A stretch of DNA of 49,208 nt from Burkholderiales bacterium. GTDB lineage: Bacteria > Pseudomonadota > Gammaproteobacteria > Burkholderiales > Burkholderiaceae_C. The stretch is from assembly GCA_003963075.1 (NCBI GenBank), contig RXJV01000129.1, forward strand, positions 1-49,208, written 5' to 3'. Below the pieces are notes generated by a model. It was not told the DNA's origin and did no database searches. It saw only the letters and a list, made by a program, of their open reading frames with translations. Made by a program: the position numbers and the translations under genes. Shown in pieces: positions 16,713 through 25,237 of the stretch. How positions within the stretch are numbered: position 1 is the stretch's first letter; each line of letters opens with the position of its first letter.

Positions 16713-17645
16713 TCAGCGTTTCAGCGTGATCACCGAGGCCGTGGTCGACGGCGTCGCGCAAGACTCGTCATCGTCGAAGGCGATGTCGCCATCGGCGCTG
16801 GCCTCGCCGGTGGCGCGGATGGTTTCGAACGGGAACAGCTTCTTGTCCATCATGTGCGAGGGCACGATGTTGGTCATGGCCGTGAAGATGTTGTCGATGC
16901 GGCCCGGGTAGCGCTTCTCCCATTCGTTGATCATGGCCTTGACCTGCACGCGCTGCAGGTTCTCCTGGCTGCCGCACAGATTGCACGGAATGATCGGGAA
17001 CTCGCGGTGCTCGGCCCAGCGCACCAGGTCGGGCTCCTTGACATAGGCCAGCGGGCGGATGACGACGTTCTTGCCGTCGTCGCTGACCAGCTTGGGCGGC
17101 ATGCCCTTCATGCGGCTGCCGAAGAACATGTTCAGGAACAGCGTCGTGACGATGTCGTCGCGGTGGTGGCCCAGGGCGATCTTGGTGCAGCCCAGCTCGC
17201 CCGCCACACGGTACAGGATGCCCCGGCGCAGCCGCGAGCACAGGCCGCAGGTGGTCTTGCCCTCGGGCACCACGCGCTTCACCACCGAGTAGGTGTCCTG
17301 CTCCTCGATGTGGAAGGGCACGCCGCGGCTCCTCAGGTAGGCGGGCAGGATGTCCTCGGGGAAGCCGGGTTGCTTCTGGTCGAGGTTCACCGCCACCAGC
17401 TCGAACCGAACCGGTGCGCGCTGCTGCAGGTTCAGCAGGATGTCCAGCATCGAGTAGCTGTCCTTGCCGCCCGAGAGGCAGACCATGACCTTGTCGCCTT
17501 CTTCGATCATGTTGAAGTCGGCAATGGCCTGGCCGACCTGGCGGTGCAGCCGCTTGGACAGCTTGTTGATCTCGTGCGCGTGCTTCTTGGCCGCCTGGTC
17601 TTCGGCGGAGGCGGCCGGGGCGTGGTCGAGGACGTCTGTATTCAT
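16713..17645 (-). CDS. ttcA: tRNA 2-thiocytidine biosynthesis protein TtcA
   Basis: The 310-residue enzyme thiolates cytidine 32 of certain tRNAs using ATP and an iron-sulfur cluster. The PP-loop [20 protein letters not shown] is near residue 60, the first CxxC is [12 protein letters not shown] near residue 137, and the second is [14 protein letters not shown] near residue 228. Length is typical. The ATG at 17645 gives [13 protein letters not shown], matching a family N-terminus that is variable before the [20 protein letters not shown] block. It lies 26 bp downstream of the FAD-FolB fusion on the same strand and is probably cotranscribed. Confidence 0.96.
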   Translation of the reverse strand: MNTDVLDHAPAASAEDQAAKKHAHEINKLSKRLHRQVGQAIADFNMIEEGDKVMVCLSGGKDSYSMLDILLNLQQRAPVRFELVAVNLDQKQPGFPEDILPAYLRSRGVPFHIEEQDTYSVVKRVVPEGKTTCGLCSRLRRGILYRVAGELGCTKIALGHHRDDIVTTLFLNMFFGSRMKGMPPKLVSDDGKNVVIRPLAYVKEPDLVRWAEHREFPIIPCNLCGSQENLQRVQVKAMINEWEKRYPGRIDNIFTAMTNIVPSHMMDKKLFPFETIRATGEASADGDIAFDDDESCATPSTTASVITLKR

Positions 17646-17671
17646 GGCGGGCGGGGCGTTCGTGGGGCGGG

Positions 17672-18931
17672 TCACCAGCGGCCAGTTTCGGCGCTGACGG
17701 CGACTTCGCAGTCGGGGAAGATTTCGAGCTTGGTCAGCTTCACGCGCACGCCGACGACGCCGGGCAGGCTCATCAGGCGGTTGCACAGCTTGCCCACCAG
17801 GGCCTCGACCAGGTCAGTGTGCTCGGTGGTGCACTCGTCGATGATGGCGGCGCGCACGCGGCGGTAGTCCAGCACGCGGCCGATGTCGGCATCGCGGGCG
17901 ACGATGGGCAGGGCACCGAGGTTGATCTCGGCATCCACCTGGATGGGCTGGGGCCCGCTGCGCTCGAAGTCCAGGATGCCCAGGTTGGCCTTGAAGCGCA
18001 GGCCTTGCAGGTGGATGACCTGGCGGTTGTTGAAGCGCTGCGGCGCGGCGGCGGCGGCCTCGGGCCGCAGCGCCTGCTCGATCAGCTTGGCGGCTTGCAC
18101 GCCGTCGGCCAGCGCGGTCTGCACGCAGGGGTGCCAGCGGCCGCTGGCGTCGCCGGCGACGAAGGCATGCGGCCGGTCGTGCTCGCTGAGCAGCGCGAAG
18201 GCCGACGGTTCGGGCTCGAAGCCCAGCAGCGCGGCGACCACGTCGAAGCGCTCCTCGCCGACGTCCACGCCGCGGTCATCGGGCCGCAGCGCGTCGGGCA
18301 GCGGCGTGGCCAGGCGGCGCTGGATGCGCGGGTGGGCCTCGGCGCGGGCCACCAGATGGGCCTGGGCGCGCCAGGCGCCGCGTGCCCAGACGGTCACGTC
18401 GAAGCCGCGCTCGGCCAGGTGCAGGGCGTTCTCGGCGGCGTTGTCGCCCGCGCCCAGCAGCAGCACCCGGCCCGGGGGCAGGTGGTCGCGCTGGGCCGTC
18501 AGCGAGGTGGCATCGAGCACGCGCCGGTGCGGCAGCGCGAAATAGCGCGCCGGGCGCAGCAGGCGCAGGCCGGTGGCCACCAGCAGCGCGCGCGCCTGCA
18601 CATGTTCGCCGGTGGCGAGCTGCAGGGTCCAGGCGCCGCCGGCATGGCGGGCCGATTCCGCCCGGGTGCCCAGCCGCAGCGTGATGCCCGCCGTCCGCTC
18701 GACCTGACCGGCGTAGTGTTGGGCCAGTTCGGCCAGCGCGGCGGCAGGCTGGCCCAGCACCCAGTCCTGGCGGAAGCTCAGCCCGTGCAGCGCAGCGCAG
18801 AGCTGGGGCTCGCGCTCGACCAGCAGCGCCGACAGGCCCAGCTGGGCCAGCCACGAGGCCGCACTGCAGCCGGCCGGGCCGCCGCCGAGGATGGCGACGT
18901 CGACAGGAGTGGTCGGCGGGGAGGCGGGCAT
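17672..18931 (-). CDS. FAD-dependent oxidoreductase fused to dihydroneopterin aldolase (FolB)
   Basis: This 419-residue product joins two enzymes. Residues about 10-295 form a thioredoxin-reductase-like flavoprotein: FAD motif [18 protein letters not shown](P)-type motif [20 protein letters not shown], and C-terminal [10 protein letters not shown] with [12 protein letters not shown]. Residues about 300-419 are a FolB domain ([20 protein letters not shown], then [20 protein letters not shown] and [18 protein letters not shown]); FolB cleaves dihydroneopterin to 6-hydroxymethyldihydropterin in folate synthesis. The ATG at 18931 is preferred over an upstream TTG. The reading frame is open across the joint, so a sequencing error is unlikely. 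ttcA follows at 26 bp, as folB often does in Burkholderiales. Confidence 0.88.
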   Translation of the reverse strand: MPASPPTTPVDVAILGGGPAGCSAASWLAQLGLSALLVEREPQLCAALHGLSFRQDWVLGQPAAALAELAQHYAGQVERTAGITLRLGTRAESARHAGGAWTLQLATGEHVQARALLVATGLRLLRPARYFALPHRRVLDATSLTAQRDHLPPGRVLLLGAGDNAAENALHLAERGFDVTVWARGAWRAQAHLVARAEAHPRIQRRLATPLPDALRPDDRGVDVGEERFDVVAALLGFEPEPSAFALLSEHDRPHAFVAGDASGRWHPCVQTALADGVQAAKLIEQALRPEAAAAAPQRFNNRQVIHLQGLRFKANLGILDFERSGPQPIQVDAEINLGALPIVARDADIGRVLDYRRVRAAIIDECTTEHTDLVEALVGKLCNRLMSLPGVVGVRVKLTKLEIFPDCEVAVSAETGRW

Positions 18932-19013
18932 GGCGGTCGGGCGGGTAGGGCGAAAAGCCCGCCATTGTCCCAAACTGCGCCCGCCGCCGCCATGCGGCGG
19001 CCGGTCGCGGGGT

Positions 19014-19802
19014 TCAGTAGGTGTAGGTCACCATCACGCCGCCCTCGGGGGCCGTCTTGCGTCCCGCCAGCGGGCTGTTGGCCGCATCGCGCAGCAGGCG
19101 GTTGACGCCGACCACGCCAGTCACGGCCCAGTGGGTGTCGATGCGGTGGTTCCAGCTCAGGTTCAGGTCGGCCTGGTAGAGGCCACCCTTGGGCGTGTAC
19201 AGGGCATAGCCGGAGTCGGTGGACTGCTGCTGGGTCACGCCGAAATAGGTGCGCAGGTATTTGCCGTCGCCGACATGCAGGGCGCCGGACAGGGTCACGG
19301 TGTCCTCCTTGGTCTGCAGCAGCGGCACACCGGCGCTGAGGTGCAGGGCGCGGCCGTTCTCGCGATGGCTCAGCGGCAGTTCCAGCGTGGCGCCCAGTTC
19401 CACCAGGTTGGCCACGCGGCCACCGACGCTGAACACGCCGAGTGCCGAGGCCGGAACCTTGCCCATACCTGTCAGCTCGCTGCCGCCGCCGCCAAAGCCC
19501 AGCACCTTGCGGGCCTTGTCGCTGCGCTCGCCGCGCGCCGCCAGCGCGAGGCTGAAGCTGAAATCCTCGTCGCCACCACCCCAGCCCAGGCCGCGGCGGG
19601 TGCTGGCAAAGAAGCCGCTCTCGTGCTGGAAGTCCAGCAGCGGGCCGACGCCGAACTGGGTTTTCTTGGAGCCGGGAAAGCGCGGACCGAAACCGACGCC
19701 GCCGCCCACGGTGAGCGAATACGGCGACTTGGCGGTTTCTGCGATGGCTTGCAGCGACAAGGTCGACAGGATGAGACTCGAAATCAGCAGACGGTACTTC
19801 AT
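19014..19802 (-). CDS. MipA/OmpV-family outer-membrane protein
   Basis: The 262-residue product has a signal peptide (MKYRLLISSLILSTLSLQAI, cleavage likely after ETA or AIA near residue 23) and a beta-rich body with alternating hydrophobic residues: LTVGGGVGFGPRFPGSKKTQ, FGVGPLLDFQ, GYALYTPKGGLYQADLNLSW and the C-terminal VMVTYTY that ends in an aromatic residue as outer-membrane barrels do. MipA was named as a scaffold linking murein enzymes in E. coli; the wider family is often controlled by an adjacent two-component system. Here it is divergent from exactly such a system, 179 bp away. Confidence 0.88.
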   Translation of the reverse strand: MKYRLLISSLILSTLSLQAIAETAKSPYSLTVGGGVGFGPRFPGSKKTQFGVGPLLDFQHESGFFASTRRGLGWGGGDEDFSFSLALAARGERSDKARKVLGFGGGGSELTGMGKVPASALGVFSVGGRVANLVELGATLELPLSHRENGRALHLSAGVPLLQTKEDTVTLSGALHVGDGKYLRTYFGVTQQQSTDSGYALYTPKGGLYQADLNLSWNHRIDTHWAVTGVVGVNRLLRDAANSPLAGRKTAPEGGVMVTYTY

Positions 19803-19885
19803 GGGTGGGAGAGACAAACAGGCTGCGAAGGCATCCCGGTGATCGCCATGTTCGCGAGCTCGCCTAAAGCTTTCCTGGGCAAAAG

Positions 19886-19904
19886 ATGAAGAAAACATGA
19901 AGAA
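19886..19904. promoter_or_regulatory. Direct repeat ATGAAGAA spaced by 11 bp between mipA-like gene and regulator
   Basis: ATGAAGAA occurs at 19886-19893 and again at 19897-19904. The 11-bp spacing equals one DNA turn, the geometry used by OmpR-family regulators that bind tandem half-sites. It lies in the only intergenic space shared by the MipA/OmpV gene and the response regulator. Binding is inferred. Confidence 0.35.
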
Positions 19905-19981
19905 CCCCGGTCCAGGGTGACTGGCGTCATGGTCAGCTTGCTTGCGCATACTGCGCCCCGGCAGCACAGGGACAGGATGAA

Positions 19982-20665
19982 ATGAAGTTATTGCTGGTCG
20001 AAGATGATCTGGATGTGGGCAACGGCGTGCGCATGGCGCTGAACGACCAGGGCGTCGACGTGGTTTGGGTGCGCCGGCTGGCACAGGGCGTCGAGCAGTT
20101 GCAGGACGAAACCCTCGACATGGTGCTGCTGGACCTCGGGCTGCCCGACGGGGATGGCTTGGCGCTGGTGCGCGAGATGCGCCGGCGGGCGCGCCAGTTG
20201 CCGGTGCTGGTGCTGAGCGCGCGCGATGCGCTCGAAGACCGGCTGCGCAGCCTGGACGACGGGGCGGACGACTATCTGATCAAGCCCTTTGCGCTGGCCG
20301 AGCTGTTGTGCCGGGTGCGCGCGCTGGCCCGGCGCAGCGGCCTGTCCGGTGAGGCCGAGGGCCTGCGCCTGCGGGGCCTGGCCCTGCACGAGGGCACACG
20401 CCAGGTCGGCCTGCATGGCCAGCCGGTCAAGCTGTCGCGCAGCGAGTTTGACCTGCTGGCCCTGCTGCTCAAGCGCAACGGGCGGGTGCTGACGCGTCAG
20501 GCCCTGGAGGAATACGCGCTGCGCGGCGGCACCGGCTACGACAGCAATGCGCTGGATGTGCACATGTCCAATCTGCGCCGCAAGATCGGTCCGGGCTTCA
20601 TCCGCACGGTGCGCGGCATCGGCTATGTGATCGACGCCGAGCCACTGCCCGCTGAAGTCGCATGA
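19982..20665 (+). CDS. OmpR-family response regulator (QseB/PmrA-like)
   Basis: The 227-residue regulator has a receiver domain with the acidic pair VEDDLD, phospho-acceptor Asp51 in VLLDLGLPDGDG and Lys near residue 101 in LIKPFAL, and a C-terminal winged helix (RSEFDLLALLLKRNGRVLTR, then VHMSNLRRKIGPGFIRTVRG). It is predicted to bind DNA upstream of its own operon and of the divergent MipA/OmpV gene. The ATG follows the weak site AGGATGAA. Its last four bases overlap the start of the histidine kinase gene (ATGA). Confidence 0.94.
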   Translation: MKLLLVEDDLDVGNGVRMALNDQGVDVVWVRRLAQGVEQLQDETLDMVLLDLGLPDGDGLALVREMRRRARQLPVLVLSARDALEDRLRSLDDGADDYLIKPFALAELLCRVRALARRSGLSGEAEGLRLRGLALHEGTRQVGLHGQPVKLSRSEFDLLALLLKRNGRVLTRQALEEYALRGGTGYDSNALDVHMSNLRRKIGPGFIRTVRGIGYVIDAEPLPAEVA

Positions 20666-22137
20666 GGGCCGCGGACGCCACTGCAGGGCCCTTGCGGCGG
20701 CTCTGGCTGCGCCTGCGCCAGCGCAGCCTGCTGAAACGGCTGGTGCTGGCCCAGCTGGCCTTGCTGACGCTGTTGTGGACCCTGCTGTTCGGGCTGATCG
20801 TCTGGGAGTCGCGCGAGGGCCGGGGCGTGCTCGACTACCCGCCGCTGTTCGAGGTGTTGCTGTCGTCGGCCGAGGGCCTGCGCGACCATCCCGAGGCACA
20901 GCTGCGCAGCCTCCGCGCGATGGACAAGATGCTGCGCGACGAGGTCGACGAGGCCGACGCCGACAGTGACGTCGTGGCGCAGATGCAGGTGTGGCAGGAC
21001 GGACAGCTGGTCTACCGGTCGGCCGGCCGTGCGCCATTGGTACGGTCGCCGGCATCCGATCAGATCAGCCGCCTGCGTGGCGAGGACGGGCGGCAGTGGA
21101 TCGTCCGCTCCCAGTCCAGTGCCGATGGCCGCACGACCGTGACCGTGCTGGTGCCCGACGCCTGGCGGGTGCTGATCACCTTGCACTCGCGCAGCCTGTA
21201 CCTGACGCCGCTGATCGTCAGCCTGCCCTTCCTGGTGCTGCCGGCCTGGTGGTCGGTGCGGCTGGCGCTGCGGCCCTGGATGCGGCTGCAGGCCCAGGTG
21301 GCTGCGCGTGGCCCGCAGGATCTGCAGCCCCTGGTGCCCGAGGCGCCGCACCGCGAGCTGCGGCCGCTGGTGGACGCGATCAACGCGTTGCTGGAGCGGC
21401 TGCGCGCCAGCCAGCAGCGCGAGCGCCAGCTGATTGCCGATGCGGCGCATGAGCTGCGCACACCGCTGACGGCGATGCGGATCAGCGCCGAGGCCCTGGG
21501 CGAGCACGATGCGCCGCCCGAGCTGATGGACAACCTGCTGCGCGGCAACGAGCGGGCGTCGCGCCTGGTGGGTCAGTTGCTCAAGCTGATGCGCTCCGAT
21601 GCCCGGCGCGACGAGCCGCTGCTGGCGCCGGTGGCGCTGCACGAGCTGCTGCAGGAGCGGCTGGCCGACTTTGTCGTGCCGGCCGGGCGCGTCGGGGTCG
21701 AGCTGGAGTTGGACAGCCAGGCCGCGCCCACGCTGCGCGGCGAGCGCGAGGCACTGACCTCGCTGGTGGACAACCTGGTCGAGAACGCCATCAAGTACAG
21801 CCCGCGTGGCGGCGTCGTGCGTGTGGCCCTCACGCAGCATGGCTTCGAGGCCTGTCTGGAGGTGACCGACCAGGGGCCCGGCATCGATCCGCAATGGCGT
21901 GAGCGCGTGTTCGACCGCTTCTTCCGCGTGCCGGGCCAGACGCAGAGCGGCTCGGGCCTGGGCCTGGCCATCGTGCTGTCGGTGGCGCGGCGCCATGGCG
22001 GCCGCATCGAGCTGGGCACCGGGCCGGAGGGCTGCGGCCTGCGGGTGCGGGTCTGGCTGCCAGCGCGCGCAACGGGCGCCGTGGCCGAACCGGCCCGCCC
22101 GGCCAGCGCGGCTGGTGCTGAGCCTGGCGCCGAGTGA
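20662..22137 (+). CDS. Sensor histidine kinase (QseC-like)
   Basis: The 491-residue kinase has two membrane helices (about residues 20-50 and 172-198) that enclose a periplasmic sensor of about 120 residues, a HAMP-like linker, the H-box QLIADAAHELRTPLTAMRIS with phospho-accepting His near residue 265, N-box LVDNLVENAIKYSPRGG, and G boxes DQGPGID and SGSGLGLAIV. It pairs with the upstream regulator by a four-base overlap. The ligand is unknown. It is convergent with msrQ (18 bp apart); control of msrPQ by this pair is possible but not shown. Confidence 0.93.
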   Translation: MRAADATAGPLRRLWLRLRQRSLLKRLVLAQLALLTLLWTLLFGLIVWESREGRGVLDYPPLFEVLLSSAEGLRDHPEAQLRSLRAMDKMLRDEVDEADADSDVVAQMQVWQDGQLVYRSAGRAPLVRSPASDQISRLRGEDGRQWIVRSQSSADGRTTVTVLVPDAWRVLITLHSRSLYLTPLIVSLPFLVLPAWWSVRLALRPWMRLQAQVAARGPQDLQPLVPEAPHRELRPLVDAINALLERLRASQQRERQLIADAAHELRTPLTAMRISAEALGEHDAPPELMDNLLRGNERASRLVGQLLKLMRSDARRDEPLLAPVALHELLQERLADFVVPAGRVGVELELDSQAAPTLRGEREALTSLVDNLVENAIKYSPRGGVVRVALTQHGFEACLEVTDQGPGIDPQWRERVFDRFFRVPGQTQSGSGLGLAIVLSVARRHGGRIELGTGPEGCGLRVRVWLPARATGAVAEPARPASAAGAEPGAE

Positions 22138-22155
22138 GGCCTGCCGCCGCGCGGC

Positions 22156-22773
22156 TCAGCCGCCGCGGCGCCGCAGCTGCCGCAGCATCCGCCAGCCCAG
22201 CAGCAGCGCCAGGATCGCGCCATACACCGCCGGCTCGGCGAAGTTGTTCTTGCCGGCGCGCATCCAGATGAAGTGCAGCAGCGCGATCACCGACACCGCG
22301 TACACCGCCTTGTGCAGCGCCTGCCAGCGCTTGGCGCCCAGGGCCTTGATCGCGCGGTTGAAGCTGGTGGCGGCCAGCGGCAGCATCAGCGCCCAGGCGG
22401 CAAAGCCCATCAGGATGAAGGGGCGCTTGGCGATGTCCCGCGCGATGTCGTCCAGCGCGAGCCCCATGTCCAGCCAGCCGTAGGCCAGCAGGTGCAGGCT
22501 GGCGTAGGCAAAGGTGAACACGCCCAGCATGCGCCGAAAGCGCGCCAGCGCCGCGAGCCCGGTCAGCTCGCGCAGCGGCGTGATCGCGAGCGTGAGCCAC
22601 AGGCCGCGCAGCGTCCAGTCGCCCAGGCGGCGGATCAGGGCCTCGGCCGGGTTGGCGCCCAGCTGGTGGGCGGCGGCGCCGTACACCAGCCAGGCCAGCG
22701 GTGCGAGGCAGAGCAGGAACAGCAGCGGCTTCGCCGCTGGGTGCAGCAGCGCGCGCGTCAACGCGGGCTTCAT
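22156..22773 (-). CDS. msrQ: MsrQ, heme-binding membrane subunit of methionine sulfoxide reductase
   Basis: The 205-residue integral membrane protein passes electrons from the respiratory chain to periplasmic MsrP. It has six hydrophobic segments with conserved residues WLVYGAAAHQLGANPAEALI at the start, GVFTFAYASLHLLAYGWLDM with a heme-ligand His, and ALHKAVYAVSVIALLHFIWM with further His residues. The pattern TGDWTLR is here LGDWTLRGLWLTLAITPLRE. The start codon overlaps the msrP stop by one base (TGATG), as expected for the msrPQ operon. Confidence 0.93.
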   Translation of the reverse strand: MKPALTRALLHPAAKPLLFLLCLAPLAWLVYGAAAHQLGANPAEALIRRLGDWTLRGLWLTLAITPLRELTGLAALARFRRMLGVFTFAYASLHLLAYGWLDMGLALDDIARDIAKRPFILMGFAAWALMLPLAATSFNRAIKALGAKRWQALHKAVYAVSVIALLHFIWMRAGKNNFAEPAVYGAILALLLGWRMLRQLRRRGG

Positions 22774-23744
22774 CAGTAGAAGCGCTTCAGGTCCATGCCG
22801 GCGTAGAGCTGGCCGACCTGGGCCTCGTAGCCGTTGAACATCAGCGTGGGCCGCTTCTTCGCGAACAGGCCGTCCTCGCCGATGCGGCGCTCGGCCGCCT
22901 GGCTCCAGCGCGGGTGCGGCACGTTGGGGTTCACGTTGGAATAGAAGCCGTACTCCTGCTGGGCGGCCTTGGTCCAGCTGGAGCGGGGTTCGGTCTCCGT
23001 GAAGCGGATCTTGACGATGCTCTTGGCCGACTTGAAGCCGTACTTCCACGGCAGCGCCAGCCGCAGCGGCGCGCCGTTCTGGTTGGGCAGGATCTCGCCG
23101 TACATGCCGAACACCAGCATCGCCAGCGGGTGCATGGCCTCGTCGATGCGCAGGCCCTCGACATAGGGCCAGTCCAGCACGCCGGAGCGCACGCCGGGCA
23201 TCTGGGCCTTGTCGGCCAGGCTGGTGAACTCGACGTACTTGGCCTTGGACGTGGGCTGGGCCAGCTTCAGCAGCTCGCTCAGCGAGTAGCCCTCCCAGGG
23301 GATCACCATGCTCCAGCCCTCGACGCAGCGCAGCCGGTAGAGGCGCTCTTCCATCGGGGCGAGCTTCAGCAGGTCCTCGATGCCGTAGCGGCCGGGCTTG
23401 GCGCATTCGCCTTCCACGCTGACCGTCCACGGCCGCGTCTTCAGCGTGTGGGCGTACTGCGCGGGGTCGGCCTTGTCGGTGCCGAATTCGTAGAAGTTGT
23501 TGTACGAGGTGGCGTCGGCGTAGGACGTGGGCTTGTCCATCACCACCGCGCCGGGCACCGCCGAGCGCGCGCCCGGCAGCTTGGCCAGCTTGCCGCCGCC
23601 GGCCGGCGCCGGCTGGGCGAGCGCCAGCGGCGAGGCGGCGGCCAGGCCCAAACCGGCCAACGCGGCGCGGCGGTTCAGGTAGGCGGAGCGCGGGGTGATC
23701 TCGCTGGGCAGCGGGTCGTGCGGGGCAGGGGTTCGGATCAGCAT
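22773..23744 (-). CDS. msrP: MsrP, periplasmic protein-methionine-sulfoxide reductase catalytic subunit
   Basis: The 323-residue molybdoenzyme repairs oxidised methionine in periplasmic proteins. A Tat signal is visible ([20 protein letters not shown]), and the molybdenum-ligand Cys lies in [18 protein letters not shown] near residue 157. [11 protein letters not shown]-like [13 protein letters not shown] and the end [11 protein letters not shown] are characteristic of the family. The ATG at 23744 gives a standard N-terminus with the twin Arg at residues 28-29; the frame stays open further upstream without family features. It is the first gene of the msrPQ pair. Confidence 0.95.
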   Translation of the reverse strand: MLIRTPAPHDPLPSEITPRSAYLNRRAALAGLGLAAASPLALAQPAPAGGGKLAKLPGARSAVPGAVVMDKPTSYADATSYNNFYEFGTDKADPAQYAHTLKTRPWTVSVEGECAKPGRYGIEDLLKLAPMEERLYRLRCVEGWSMVIPWEGYSLSELLKLAQPTSKAKYVEFTSLADKAQMPGVRSGVLDWPYVEGLRIDEAMHPLAMLVFGMYGEILPNQNGAPLRLALPWKYGFKSAKSIVKIRFTETEPRSSWTKAAQQEYGFYSNVNPNVPHPRWSQAAERRIGEDGLFAKKRPTLMFNGYEAQVGQLYAGMDLKRFY

Positions 23745-23963
23745 GGGGGCTTTCGGGGCAGCAGGGCTGGCCATTCGGTCGGCCGGCGCGGGCCGCAACT
23801 TACACCGGCCCGCGCGTGCCTGCCCGGGGCCAGGTCCATACCCGACTGCCGCCCGGGTGCGGCGCCAGACCGCGTCACGCCTGGGTTTACACCCTGGGCG
23901 GGGGCAGGGCCGGCCGGCAGACTGCGCGGTCCGCTTCATACAGCTTTACAAGGGAGGAATGCA

Positions 23964-25172
23964 ATGAAGGATTGGGTGCATCCGCGCGAGCGGTCTTTGG
24001 GTTCGGTGCTGCTGGTGCTGGGCGTGCTGGTGTGGCTGGCGCTGATCGTCGGCACCTTCGGAGGCATGTTGCTCGTGCTGCTGGTCGCGTTTGTCGGCTA
24101 TCTGTTCGCGCAGTCCACGCTGGTGGCGCATGTGCGCGGCAATGCGGTGCAGCTCAGCGCCGAGCAGTTCCCGGACCTGCACGGCCAGTTCGTCGAATGC
24201 TGCGAGAAGCTGGGCCTGGGCGGCAAGCTGCCCGAGGCCTATGTGCTGCAGGGCGGCGGCATGCTGAATGCGTTCGCGGCGCAGTTCCTGGGCCACCGCT
24301 TCGTGGTGCTGCTGTCGGGCGTGGTGGACGCGATGCAGGCCCATCCGGACGGCGTGCGCTTCTACCTCGGCCACGAGCTGGGCCATCTGCGCCGCGGCCA
24401 CGCCGTGGGCGGCCTGCTGCGCCTGCCGGTGCTGTGGCTGCCGCTGATCGGCGGCGCCTACGGCCGCGCCAAGGAAACCACCTGCGACCTGCACGGCCTG
24501 GCCTGCAGCAGCTCGCCCGAGGCCGCCGCGCGCGCGCTGGCGGCGCTGTCCGCCGGCCCGCAGCGCTGGCAGCAGCTGGACGTGAAGACCTTCGCCCGCC
24601 AGTCGCGCCTGGGCTCGGGCTTCTGGATGTCCTTCCACGAGCTGACCTCCGGCTACCCCTGGCTCACCAAGCGCGTGGCCCGCGTGATGGGCGTCAGCAA
24701 GCTGCCGGGCCGCCACCCGCTGGCCTATGTGCTGGCGGCCTTTGTGCCCTACGCCGGCCGGCTGGGCGGGGGCTTCGGGCTGCTGGTGCTGGTCTACGTG
24801 ATCGGCGTGCTGGCGGCGGTGGCCATTCCGCAATACCAGGCCTATGTCGTGAAGGCGCGGCTGTCGCTGGCCGTGCAGGCCTCGCAGCCTGCGCGTGACG
24901 CTTTGGCCAAGCACTATCTGCAGACGCAGCAGATCCCCGAGTCCCTGGCTGCGCTGGGCCTGGCCGAGACTGCGGCCGACAACAGCCGCCTGCAGTTTGA
25001 GCGCGAGGGCATGGTGCTGACCGTCGCCACCCCCAAGGGCGAGCTCGTCTTCACGCCGCGCCGCGACGAGCAGGCCGGCATCCGCTGGGAGTGCACCGGC
25101 GAACCGCCGCTCACCGCGGCCCAACTGCCCCCGGGCTGCACCGCCGCAGCTACCGCCTTCGGCAAGCCCTGA
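23964..25172 (+). CDS. M48-family metallopeptidase with C-terminal pilin-like domain
   Basis: The 402-residue protein joins two modules. After an N-terminal membrane hairpin (about residues 12-50), residues 60-250 form an M48/HtpX-type zinc peptidase with HELGH near residue 137 in YLGHELGHLRRGH and a candidate third ligand in AKETTCDLHGLA. From about residue 272, LVLVYVIGVLAAVAIPQYQA followed by YVVKARLSLAVQ copies the N-terminal helix of a type IV pilin, and the end WECTGEPPLTAAQLPPGC copies the disulfide-closed pilin C-terminus. The prepilin cleavage motif (Gly-Phe-Thr-Leu-Ile-Glu) is absent, so the segment likely acts as a third membrane anchor. AGGGAGG precedes the ATG by 7 bases. Confidence 0.85.
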   Translation: MKDWVHPRERSLGSVLLVLGVLVWLALIVGTFGGMLLVLLVAFVGYLFAQSTLVAHVRGNAVQLSAEQFPDLHGQFVECCEKLGLGGKLPEAYVLQGGGMLNAFAAQFLGHRFVVLLSGVVDAMQAHPDGVRFYLGHELGHLRRGHAVGGLLRLPVLWLPLIGGAYGRAKETTCDLHGLACSSSPEAAARALAALSAGPQRWQQLDVKTFARQSRLGSGFWMSFHELTSGYPWLTKRVARVMGVSKLPGRHPLAYVLAAFVPYAGRLGGGFGLLVLVYVIGVLAAVAIPQYQAYVVKARLSLAVQASQPARDALAKHYLQTQQIPESLAALGLAETAADNSRLQFEREGMVLTVATPKGELVFTPRRDEQAGIRWECTGEPPLTAAQLPPGCTAAATAFGKP

Positions 25173-25237
25173 AGGCGCGGCGACCCACCCGGGTCGCCGC
25201 CCTTGACCGGCGCGGCCCGCGCGCGGAGCATGCCGGC

